A stretch of 8,704 bases of DNA from Erysipelotrichaceae bacterium (lineage in GTDB: Bacteria; Bacillota_I; Bacilli_A; Erysipelotrichales; Coprobacillaceae): assembly GCA_021202205.1 (NCBI GenBank), contig JAJQDJ010000296.1:1-8704 (forward strand). Reading direction: 5' to 3'. The notes beneath the pieces were generated by a model. The model was not told the origin of the DNA. It did no database searches and saw nothing but the letters and a program-made list of their open reading frames with translations. Positions within the stretch are counted from its first letter, which is position 1; the number at the start of each line of letters is the position of its first letter. Of the stretch, positions 1-6,295 are shown piece after piece. Both the position numbers and the translations under genes were made by a program.

Positions 1-263
1 TTTAGACTCTTAGATTATACTATATTTACGCACATGGTGCAAATGAGGTTTTTAAGAATTATTAATGTTGATATCTACGTCACTGGCAGTAATTCAAGAT
101 TCCTATCAAGTGATATCGTTACTGAGTTTCGAGGACGTGGAGATGAACTGCGTATTTATCCTTTGCAGAATTTTATTCAGTATATGATGGAGATTATGAC
201 GATGCCTAGGATGATTATATGACTTATGGTGGCTTACCACAGGTTGCACAATTCACTACTGAT
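1..263 (+). pseudogene. Remnant of an AAA_14/DUF4143-type ATPase
   Basis: Frame 1 is open from the window edge and reads DIYVTGSNSRFLSSDI followed by FRGRGDELRIYPL. This is the sensor/arginine-finger stretch typical of the AAA_14-DUF4143 ATPases common in gut bacteria. After TATCCTTTG (157-165) the family sequence continues in another frame (from 162) as FAEFYSVYDGDYDDA, then a TAG at 207-209 where the family usually has Trp (TGG), then DDYMTYGGLPQVA. An intact copy would normally read YPLSFAEF, so a loss of about 7 nt between two TTTG copies would explain the shift. Similarity fades after about 263, well before the DUF4143 part of the protein. The gene therefore has at least one frameshift, one nonsense codon and a lost 3' end, and cannot encode a working ATPase. 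The family assignment rests on remembered motifs. Confidence 0.72.
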
Positions 264-272
264 AGCATAATT

Positions 273-302
273 TTGATGATTTATTTTTCAATTAATTATT
301 AT
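273..302 (+). promoter_or_regulatory. Possible promoter of the AAA-ATPase/PD-(D/E)XK gene
   Basis: TTGATG (273-278) and TATTAT (297-302) are separated by 18 nt, about 64 nt before the ATG at 366. The stretch is very AT-rich, so chance matches are easy and confidence is low. It lies just after the decayed ATPase remnant, so the downstream gene appears to be transcribed on its own. Confidence 0.3.
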
Positions 303-350
303 GATTTTTTATATCTACATAAATATACCAAATTGTGTTACAACGAATGT

Positions 351-356
351 AAGGAG
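351..356 (+). promoter_or_regulatory. Ribosome binding site that fixes the start at 366
   Basis: AAGGAG lies 9 nt before the ATG at 366. The same frame is open upstream to an ATG at 219, but that extension encodes the tail of the decayed ATPase (MTYGGLPQV) and unrelated AT-rich sequence, so 366 is the supported start. Confidence 0.85.
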
Positions 357-365
357 TTGATATTC

Positions 366-2003
366 ATGAAACAAAACTTACCAATAGGAATTAGTAATTA
401 TAGAGTGTTAAAAGAACGCAATTTATATCATGTTGATAAAACACTTATGATTAAAGATTTTCTTGATAATAATGGTACAATGGTGACTCTAATTACTAGA
501 CCAAGACGATTCGGTAAAACGTTAAATATGTCAATGATGGCAGAATTCTTTGATATCAAAAAAGATTCTAAAGATATCTTTAAAGATACTCATATCATGA
601 GAACTGAATATGCTTCTTACATCAATCAATATCCAACAATATTCTTAACATTCAAGGATGCCTGCGATACCAAAGAAAATGTTATATCATATTTAAAAGA
701 ACAAATATCTAAACAATATGGATATTTTGCTTATGAATTAAATCATCTTGAAATGGATATATTTGAAAACAATACTTATGAAATCATTAAAAAAGAATTG
801 TTAGATAACACAGCTGCCTTAAATAAAATAACTAATGCTTTATCTTTTCTTACAAATATGCTTTATAAATATTATGATAAAAAAGTTATGTTGTTCATTG
901 ATGAATATGATACGCCCTTTATAGAAGCTCACGTTAATAATTTCTATGAAGAGGTCCATAGTGAATTAGCATTACTATTATCAAAAGCCCTTAAAGATAA
1001 TCCTTATTTAGAGTTATCAATAATAACAGGTATTCAAAGAGTAGATAAGGAAAGTATTTTTTCAAAATTAAACAATCCTGCTATCTGCACTATGGCTGAT
1101 GATAAATATTCTCAATATTTTGGCTTCACTAAAGATGAAACAAAACAGTTACTTGAATTCTATGGACTAGAATTAAATGATGAAGTTAGGAACATGTATG
1201 ATGGATACCATATCGGTAATAGTGAAGTCTATAATCCATGGTCTATTCTCAATTATGCCGATAATCATAAATTGAAACCCTACTGGGTCAATACAAGTGC
1301 TAACACAATGATTGTGAGTGCCATAAAAAAAGCTGATATGACATTTAACGATGGATTTGAATCACTTATAGAAAACGGTTTCCTTGAAACCAATATCAAC
1401 ATGGAAACAAGTTTTTATGAACAATCTGAAACATCAACTTTATGGGGATTGTTTATTAATGCAGGTTATCTGACAATTACTAATGAAAATGAATTTGAAG
1501 AATATCGCATTGAAATACCTAATCAAGAAGTTGTTAAAGAATTTAAATTACTGGTTTCTAGTTATCTAAATGTTTCTGATACTTTTTTATCAAAACTAGC
1601 TAATAGCCTTTTAAGAGAGCAACCTCAAGAGTTTCTTAAAACATATCAAAATATATTATTAATACCATCATATTATGACTATGAGAGCGAAAACAGTTAT
1701 CATATGTTATTTCTCTCTTTATGCTTATATCTTCAAAGTACTCACAAACCATTATCAAATAGAGAAATGGGATATGGAAGAACTGATATTGTACTAGAAT
1801 CAAAAACGCCTAGATATCCATCATATGTGTTCGAATTCAAATACAGTAAAGATGATAAAGTTTCTTTAGATAAACTTGCTGATGAAGCTTATCAACAAAT
1901 CATTAGAGAAAAATCTGACGCAGCTTTAGAAGGAAGAGTTATTCTTATTGGATTTGGACATCATCTCAAAAAAGTTGCAATGAAGTGGATTGTTAGAGAA
2001 TAA
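366..2003 (+). CDS. AAA-ATPase-like protein with C-terminal PD-(D/E)XK nuclease-like domain
   Basis: The 545-residue product matches the AAA-ATPase_like (PF09820) plus PDDEXK_9/DUF1703 (PF08011) architecture. The N-terminus has the family opening (GISNYRVLKERNLYHVDKT, about residues 8-26). A Walker A variant TRPRRFGKTLNMSM spans about 44-57; the first Gly is replaced by Arg, as is usual in this family. Walker B is VMLFIDEYD (174-182). The C-terminal domain shows GYGRTDIVL (469-477, metal-binding Asp474), then VFEFKYSK (488-495) supplying the E490-x-K492 pair, then a conserved AYQQI (509-513). Length is typical and the frame is intact. Members occur in many copies per genome in gut Firmicutes and Bacteroidetes. 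Their function is not established; nuclease, mobile-element or defence roles have been suggested from the fold. The gene stands alone between a decayed ATPase and the orphan leader. The family call is secure; the biological role is unknown. Confidence 0.9.
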   Translation: MKQNLPIGISNYRVLKERNLYHVDKTLMIKDFLDNNGTMVTLITRPRRFGKTLNMSMMAEFFDIKKDSKDIFKDTHIMRTEYASYINQYPTIFLTFKDACDTKENVISYLKEQISKQYGYFAYELNHLEMDIFENNTYEIIKKELLDNTAALNKITNALSFLTNMLYKYYDKKVMLFIDEYDTPFIEAHVNNFYEEVHSELALLLSKALKDNPYLELSIITGIQRVDKESIFSKLNNPAICTMADDKYSQYFGFTKDETKQLLEFYGLELNDEVRNMYDGYHIGNSEVYNPWSILNYADNHKLKPYWVNTSANTMIVSAIKKADMTFNDGFESLIENGFLETNINMETSFYEQSETSTLWGLFINAGYLTITNENEFEEYRIEIPNQEVVKEFKLLVSSYLNVSDTFLSKLANSLLREQPQEFLKTYQNILLIPSYYDYESENSYHMLFLSLCLYLQSTHKPLSNREMGYGRTDIVLESKTPRYPSYVFEFKYSKDDKVSLDKLADEAYQQIIREKSDAALEGRVILIGFGHHLKKVAMKWIVRE

Positions 2004-2083
2004 ACTATAGTTTTAATTATTCTTTCCATTTGAACACAACAATACGGGATATGCATTTATATAACCAACAAATTCATAAAATA

Positions 2084-2111
2084 TTGAAAAAACACATTTA
2101 TGTGTTATAAT
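2084..2111 (+). promoter_or_regulatory. Promoter with a palindrome in its spacer
   Basis: TTGAAA (2084-2089) and a perfect TATAAT (2106-2111) are separated by 16 nt. The spacer is a palindrome: AACACAT, TT, ATGTGTT (2091-2106), with 7-bp arms, the last base shared with the -10 box. Such a position is typical of a repressor operator. Transcription would begin near 2118 and run into the hairpin at 2170-2214. This is one of the best promoter matches in the window. The regulator is unknown. Confidence 0.65.
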
Positions 2112-2117
2112 AAGCTT

Positions 2118-2216
2118 GTAAAAGGGAATAACTAATAGTGGTTTTACCCTAGGAAGTCTTATTTAGGAAGAAAAACAACCATCAAAAACTGTCCAGATCT
2201 GATGGTTGTTTTTCGT
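2118..2216 (+). ncRNA. Candidate small RNA or orphan leader, about 100 nt
   Basis: This is the interval between the predicted start (about 2118) and the hairpin terminator. It contains no open reading frame of meaningful length. A local fold is possible between GTAAAA (near 2118) and TTTTAC (2142-2147). The hexamer GTGGTT can pair, with one G-U, with AACCAT (2177-2182) in the 5' arm of the terminator, which would compete with terminator formation. A ribosome binding site follows at 2251-2257, so the layout is that of a riboswitch or attenuator leader. I do not recognise the sequence as a known riboswitch or T-box class: no T-box GGTGG core and no purine, TPP or SAM signature motifs were seen. 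Confidence 0.4.
2170..2214. terminator. Strong intrinsic terminator, probably bidirectional
   Basis: A perfect 15-bp stem (2170-2184 with 2200-2214) has arms GAAAAACAACCATCA and TGATGGTTGTTTTTC and a 15-nt loop. The A-run of one arm and the T-run of the other give a U-tract on either strand. On the plus strand it ends the candidate small RNA. On the minus strand it lies about 70 nt past the stop of the Nif3-like gene and can end the PTS operon. Confidence 0.85.
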
Positions 2217-2250
2217 TTAATAGAAATAATATTCACTTTTTTAAAAGATT

Positions 2251-2257
2251 AGGGAGG
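2251..2257 (+). promoter_or_regulatory. Ribosome binding site without a gene
   Basis: AGGGAGG is a near-ideal Shine-Dalgarno sequence on the plus strand. The only start-like codon at a usable distance is a TTG at 2269, which opens just 18 codons and runs into the antisense of the Nif3-like gene. It may mark the former start of a gene that has been lost, with its promoter and leader still in place upstream. Confidence 0.4.
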
Positions 2258-2284
2258 TTAATTATAAATTGATATTATTTCTTA

Positions 2285-3136
2285 TTATCTACAATAAAAA
2301 TGATACATATCACCTGATTGAATAAATACAGATGGTATTTCTTCTTTTAATGCATCATTCAAATATGTAAGCATATATTCCATTCCAGGTTCTTCACCAT
2401 TAAAATGTCCTGGCATAACCATAGCCTTACTGATGCCTAGCATACCACTATCACGAACATATTCACTAAAAGTAAAATCAACACATTCAAGAGGTATAAT
2501 CAAGTCAATCTTTTCACTATCTGCTGTGGTTATAAAATTATTATCTTCAGCCACTCCAAATACATGAGCTGCCATCCATACTTTTTTTACCTTAGCATCA
2601 ATATCACCCATCATTTTAATGCCATTTAAATTGTATTTTTCAACCATCAATTGACCTACTTGTCTAGCTGTTGTAGCTGGAATATGGAAAATCATATTTA
2701 ATGAATTTCCATCCATCATATAATCTTCCCAACCCAATTTTTTAGCTACACCATAGAAAATACCATCAACATAACTATCACCCATAGGGATACCAGAATG
2801 AATATAATCATGATCTCTCCAGACAACTATTCCCGTTTCATCTAGGAGTTTCTTTTTCTTAGCAAAAGTAATATTATTTTGATTAATCAACCAATCTGTT
2901 TTATCTCCATGATTCCAAAATAAAGCTTCATGACAAATAATAAAATTGTATCCTAATTTATGAGCTTGACATATAACATCGACTGTAGCCCAACAAGTCG
3001 TCACAATTCCTGTACATTCTTTATCAGGATTTCCATATAGTACTTGATCTCTTGATGTTGTATCATCTATTTTTATACCATTATATTCACCCTTATGGTA
3101 GGCTTTCATTTTACTAATTACTTCACTTATTTTCAT
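2285..3136 (-). CDS. Nif3-like (DUF34) dinuclear-metal-centre family protein, divergent
   Basis: The 283-residue product resembles the NIF3/YbgI (DUF34) family, which forms hexameric rings with a two-metal site. Its molecular function is unsettled; the common label 'GTP cyclohydrolase 1 type 2 homologue' is not a demonstrated activity here. Candidate metal ligands fall in the expected order: FIICHEAL (65-72), WRDHDYIH (106-113) and GHFNGEEPGM (243-252). The first motif has Cys-His where typical members have His-His, so this is a divergent branch. The chosen ATG lies 1 nt after the stop of the upstream gene. Two GTG codons four and three codons earlier would overlap that gene and are less likely; GGTGGT acts as a modest ribosome binding site. 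It is the last gene of the minus-strand operon. No frame damage was seen. Confidence 0.8.
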   Translation of the reverse strand: MKISEVISKMKAYHKGEYNGIKIDDTTSRDQVLYGNPDKECTGIVTTCWATVDVICQAHKLGYNFIICHEALFWNHGDKTDWLINQNNITFAKKKKLLDETGIVVWRDHDYIHSGIPMGDSYVDGIFYGVAKKLGWEDYMMDGNSLNMIFHIPATTARQVGQLMVEKYNLNGIKMMGDIDAKVKKVWMAAHVFGVAEDNNFITTADSEKIDLIIPLECVDFTFSEYVRDSGMLGISKAMVMPGHFNGEEPGMEYMLTYLNDALKEEIPSVFIQSGDMYHFYCR

Positions 3137-3137
3137 T

Positions 3138-4391
3138 TTAGTCACCACCCATCAATTGTACCAAAGCAGCAGTTAATCGTTCAGGCTCACCACGTCTAAA
3201 GTTTGTACTTCTACCTTCATAACATTTATCATATTCATCTTCTTCTACTAAATAGCCAGCATCATCATTAGCATATCCCCATATAAATGAATATTTAGCC
3301 TTGCTTGCAGCTTTAATCTGCAAGCCAAAGCAAGAAAATAATTCCGCAGGTATTTGACAAATCTCTAAATCACCTAATCTAATAATGGAACAAGTAAATT
3401 CATTTTTTACATGAGTTTCATTAACTTGCAGACGCATAAATGCTAAACCACATACCAATAATCGACGTTGATCAGGATTGGTTTCTCTTTCTAATTCCTT
3501 TTCATCTGCAGCAATATCTAATTTCATTTCATTGATTGTTGCTTCATCTTTATCAAATTCATCATAATATTGATAAATATCTACCTTAACTTGATTAAAA
3601 TTCACTTCTTCCTCTGGAGCTGTTGTATCGTCAATTTGTTTTAATATAGCGTTGGCAACTCGTTCTACCTCAGCAATACTTGAATCCTGTCGATATTGAC
3701 GATTGCCCATATCACCACTTGCGCCTTGCATCATCAATGGAGAAACGCCCCATCTTTCCTCAATGCCACGGCCAATATATCCAAAGATATCACCAGTTAT
3801 TTCTGTACTATATGGATCATTCACCGTAGCATGACATGATAAATTGACACATCCTGCCATAATATTGCCTTGTTCATCTTTGAATTTTAATAATGTAACA
3901 CTTTTATCAGCTATCTTATCTTTACCATTTCTATTACCATAAACACCATCAATTTCCAATTTCTGAATATATGGCTTAACTTCTACAAATCCTTTCTCAT
4001 AACAGCTATCTACTGCTTTTACACATTGATTAAATAAAAATTCTCGATACCCTGGAACAGCCTTAACTTCATCCATACCAAAAGTATTATGTTCACTAAT
4101 TTCTGGACCTGTATGTGTATGTGTTGCGCCAATTGTTATGTTTTCAAATGGAACATGATATTTTTCAGATAATGCTAAACGTATTTTTGTAGATAATTCT
4201 AAATCTACAAAAATTAAATCAAAACTTGCCCAGATTAAAGTATCACTTTCAATCTGCATAACTAATACTTTACATTCTAATTCATCATGAATTTTATTTG
4301 TTGGTTTATCGCGAAATGCATTTCCTGTGACATAGCAAGGTAAAAATTGATCTTTTGGTGTTATATATACACGTTGTGTTGCGACTTTCAT
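3138..4391 (-). CDS. Neutral/alkaline ceramidase-like hydrolase, cytosolic
   Basis: The 417-residue product resembles the catalytic N-terminal domain of neutral/alkaline non-lysosomal ceramidases (PF04734), zinc amidases that cleave N-acyl bonds. GATHTHTGPE (88-97) supplies His91 and His93. NLSCHATVND (183-192) supplies His187. GASGDMGNRQ (223-232) is the conserved glycine-rich turn. IPAELF (347-352) supplies Glu350, and GYLVEEDEY (379-387) with YEG (391-393) matches the Tyr-bearing end of the site. There is no signal peptide or membrane segment, and the C-terminal immunoglobulin-like domain of secreted ceramidases is absent, so it should act in the cytosol on something other than membrane ceramide. 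Its ATG overlaps the upstream stop (ATGA, 4388-4391) and GGAGG sits 4 nt before it, indicating translational coupling. In this operon a plausible substrate is an N-acylated compound brought in by the PTS; that is inference. Confidence 0.82.
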   Translation of the reverse strand: MKVATQRVYITPKDQFLPCYVTGNAFRDKPTNKIHDELECKVLVMQIESDTLIWASFDLIFVDLELSTKIRLALSEKYHVPFENITIGATHTHTGPEISEHNTFGMDEVKAVPGYREFLFNQCVKAVDSCYEKGFVEVKPYIQKLEIDGVYGNRNGKDKIADKSVTLLKFKDEQGNIMAGCVNLSCHATVNDPYSTEITGDIFGYIGRGIEERWGVSPLMMQGASGDMGNRQYRQDSSIAEVERVANAILKQIDDTTAPEEEVNFNQVKVDIYQYYDEFDKDEATINEMKLDIAADEKELERETNPDQRRLLVCGLAFMRLQVNETHVKNEFTCSIIRLGDLEICQIPAELFSCFGLQIKAASKAKYSFIWGYANDDAGYLVEEDEYDKCYEGRSTNFRRGEPERLTAALVQLMGGD

Positions 4392-4993
4392 GTTACCTCC
4401 TTTTGATATTTTTTTAATATTTTTTTATATTTATTCATTTCTTGAATATTTCCTACATTTTCATATTGAATGACTAAAAATGATGCTAATGCTTTTTTTG
4501 TTTGAATATCATCTGTTTCACTAAACTCTTTTTCCATATCATTAATATAATGTCCATCTTTCAAAACAAATACATGGTAAAGCTTTAATGCTTCAAGATA
4601 AACTGTATCACTTTTGATTTTCTCAAGTTGTTTCAATATCCATTCGCATCTTTTTTTATTTTCTTTTTCTACATAATAAGTCATTCCCATATAAAGAATC
4701 TGCTCCTGACGCTTCTTACTCATATAGGTCGTACTTAACTTATCCATGCATTCTTCAACATGCTTATTTGATTGTGCGGCCATTGATACATCCAAACGTA
4801 GCATCAGATATTCAAACCCTGAAAAAGAGATTTTACACCACTTTTTATTCATTATTTCAAAGCATTTATCAAATTGCTTATTTTCCATATTGGTATAAAC
4901 ATCATTGATAGCTTTTCTTTTGAGTAATCGTGATAATATTATACTTATAATAATTATGACCAATATAATGACTATGATTGTCAATCCATCCAT
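4388..4993 (-). CDS. Small membrane-anchored helical (TPR-like) protein of unknown function
   Basis: I do not recognise this 201-residue protein. The N-terminus is one strong membrane segment (about residues 4-21, nearly all Ile, Val and Leu), then SRLLKRK, a positive stop-transfer patch that places the rest in the cytosol. The remainder is predicted helical, rich in Lys, Glu and Met, with paired-helix spacing such as NMENKQFDKCFEIMNK and GMTYYVEKENKKRCEWILKQ, resembling tetratricopeptide repeats in a scaffold. The start at 4993 is preferred because GGAG (5003-5006) lies 9 nt upstream; an ATG at 5014 adds seven residues but has no ribosome binding site. The gene starts 31 nt after the end of the PTS IIA reading frame and overlaps the ceramidase-like gene by 4 nt. 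A role as a membrane anchor for operon partners is possible. Confidence 0.75.
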   Translation of the reverse strand: MDGLTIIVIILVIIIISIILSRLLKRKAINDVYTNMENKQFDKCFEIMNKKWCKISFSGFEYLMLRLDVSMAAQSNKHVEECMDKLSTTYMSKKRQEQILYMGMTYYVEKENKKRCEWILKQLEKIKSDTVYLEALKLYHVFVLKDGHYINDMEKEFSETDDIQTKKALASFLVIQYENVGNIQEMNKYKKILKKYQKEVT

Positions 4994-5002
4994 ATATAAA
5001 AT

Positions 5003-5006
5003 CTCC
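5003..5006 (-). promoter_or_regulatory. Ribosome binding site choosing the 4993 start
   Basis: GGAG (minus strand) lies 9 nt before the ATG at 4993. The alternative ATG at 5014 is preceded by ATTTATAA only, so the shorter form of the membrane protein is preferred. Confidence 0.55.
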
Positions 5007-5024
5007 AAATTCATTTATAAATCA

Positions 5025-5425
5025 TTATTCATCATCTTCATCTTCATCAAATTGATAAGTATTAACATAAACAATTGATTGTCTTAAATCTTCAATAGTT
5101 TGCATAATATTTTCACTATTAAACCATTCTTCGCTTTTTAATACCAATTCCACTGCCAAAGGTGCATTGATACCTGTTATTTATCACTTAAATAAGTATA
5201 AAACTTTTGATTAACACTACCAGCCATAATATCAGTCATAATAACGACTGTATCATTTTCATCAAACGTATCAAATAATGCTTTTACTTCTTTTTCTAAA
5301 TCATAATCTAATGTTGTATATGCTGAAATAGCATACATATTATCTTCCATAGCAGTTAAAAATTGAATTGTACTTTTTAAACCATCAGCCATTTCATAAT
5401 GCGATGCAAATATAAAACGTAACAT
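5025..5425 (-). pseudogene. PTS mannose/fructose/sorbose-family IIA component, frameshifted
   Basis: IIA passes phosphate from HPr to IIB through a His near its N-terminus. Here MLRFIFASHYEMADGLKST carries that residue as His9, and VVIMTDIMAGSVNQKF (about 60-75) is the family core. The frame stops after 82 residues at TAA 5177-5179. The next frame continues without a gap as ITGINAPLAVELVL and ends in an acidic tail (FDEDEDDE) at TAA 5025-5027, which is clearly the missing C-terminal third. Restoring one A at 5178-5182 rejoins the frames. Relatives usually have a few more residues between SDK and ITG, so a loss of about 10 nt fits better. The start at 5425 has AGGAGG just upstream; an ATG at 5443 precedes that site and is discarded. 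Either the gene is inactive or there is a sequencing error. The His-bearing part could still be made. Confidence 0.85.
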
Positions 5426-5429
5426 AATT

Positions 5430-5435
5430 CCTCCT
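5430..5435 (-). promoter_or_regulatory. Ribosome binding site of the IIA gene
   Basis: A perfect AGGAGG lies 4 nt before the ATG at 5425. It sits between that ATG and an upstream in-frame ATG (5443), so it fixes the IIA start at 5425, which also begins exactly at the family's first beta-strand. Confidence 0.8.
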
Positions 5436-5447
5436 ATCAACAAAATA

Positions 5448-5473
5448 CTCCTCTATAAAACATTACAGAGGAG
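5448..5473 (-). terminator. Intercistronic hairpin between IID and IIA genes
   Basis: On the minus strand CTCCTCT (5473-5467) pairs with AGAGGAG (5454-5448), extended by 3 bp after one mismatch, and is followed by TATTTTGTT. It lies in the 69-nt gap between the IID stop and the IIA start. The U-tract is imperfect, so it may be a partial terminator that lowers expression of the distal genes, or an mRNA-stabilising hairpin. Confidence 0.5.
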
Positions 5474-5494
5474 CATTGTTTTCAAATCATTTAA

Positions 5495-6295
5495 TTAAGC
5501 TAATATACCTGTTGCTGCTCCAATACAGCTAATAATTAAGATTCCTATAATAATATAAGTCATCTTTACACCTCTCTTTAAGAGAGTATAAACGAGCCAT
5601 GTTACTAAAGCAGGTAACATACAAGGGAAAATTGTATCCAATACATCAGTTTGTAAAGCTAAAGAAACTTCTCCATAAGTAAAGCTCAATCCAGTAGTAA
5701 CAACTACTGTACTAGGAATCATAGCGCCTACAACAAATAAACCTAGAATAGAAGCAGCTTCTGTAAAGGCATTTAATTGTGCTCCCATATTAGAGATAAA
5801 ATCAACACCTAACTTATAACCATAATTCCACCATGTAAGTCTCCATAACCAGAATACAGCATATAAGGCTGTCCAAATGATTAAACCAACCGGATTTCCA
5901 TTTTGTCCCATATATCCTGCAAGTGATCCGAAAATGGTAGGTAACAATACCCAGAAAATTGAATCACCTATACCAGCTAATGGACCCATCAAACCAACTT
6001 TTAATGATTGTACAGCATCTAATGCATCCAAACTTTCTTTATCTTCCATAGCTAATCCAGCACTCAATAATAAGTTAGATATATAAGGTTGCGTATTGTA
6101 ATATTTAAATTGATTTAATAATGACTTTTGATAATCGTCATCATCAGGATAAATCTTTCTTAATGCTTTTGATTCAGCAAACATAGCTGAAGCACCTAAT
6201 TGTGTTTCATAGTTAAATGTAGCAACATTCAAGCACCATCTACGACCACAACGATTCAAATCTTTTCTAGTTAATACAGGTTGTCTCTCACTCAT
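5495..6295 (-). CDS. PTS mannose/fructose/sorbose-family IID component
   Basis: The 266-residue product is the IID membrane subunit, which with IIC forms the sugar channel in the cytoplasmic membrane. The N-terminal part carries the family pattern FNYETQLGASAMF (27-39) and LRKIYPDDDDYQ (45-56). The hallmark GLMGPLAGIGDSIFW lies at 101-115. After it come hydrophobic stretches around 125-150, 180-205 and a final membrane segment near 245-265. Length is typical. The ATG overlaps the end of the IIC gene by 8 nt and uses AGGAGG at 6307-6312, 11 nt away, inside that gene. This points to coupled translation, as expected for subunits needed in equal amounts. The sequence alone does not reveal the sugar; the family includes mannose, glucosamine, GalNAc, sorbose and fructosyl-amino-acid transporters. 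Confidence 0.95.
   Translation of the reverse strand: MSERQPVLTRKDLNRCGRRWCLNVATFNYETQLGASAMFAESKALRKIYPDDDDYQKSLLNQFKYYNTQPYISNLLLSAGLAMEDKESLDALDAVQSLKVGLMGPLAGIGDSIFWVLLPTIFGSLAGYMGQNGNPVGLIIWTALYAVFWLWRLTWWNYGYKLGVDFISNMGAQLNAFTEAASILGLFVVGAMIPSTVVVTTGLSFTYGEVSLALQTDVLDTIFPCMLPALVTWLVYTLLKRGVKMTYIIIGILIISCIGAATGILA

Noticed and set aside
219..365. Upstream in-frame ATG extending the AAA-ATPase-like protein by 49 residues
   Set aside because: The extension is the tail of the decayed ATPase followed by AT-rich non-family sequence, and AAGGAG directly precedes the ATG at 366.
2002..2013. AAACTATAGTTT palindrome at the stop of the AAA-ATPase-like gene as a terminator
   Set aside because: It can form only a 4-bp stem with a TATA loop and has no proper T-run, too weak for a terminator.
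3137..3148. GTG starts for the Nif3-like gene (3148 or 3145)
   Set aside because: They overlap the end of the ceramidase-like gene and add four or three residues with no family match; the ATG at 3136 has suitable spacing.
5176..5190. Programmed -1 frameshift in the IIA gene
   Set aside because: The sequence AGT GAT AAA TAA has no XXXYYYZ slippery heptamer, and the joined product would be shorter than the family between SDK and ITG, so a deletion or sequence error is more likely.
5877..6086. Plus-strand open frames inside the IID, IIC, IIB and HAD genes (5877-6086, 6649-6846, 7390-7626, 7912-8100)
   Set aside because: They lie antisense to well-supported genes, have no ribosome binding sites and show no recognisable protein features.
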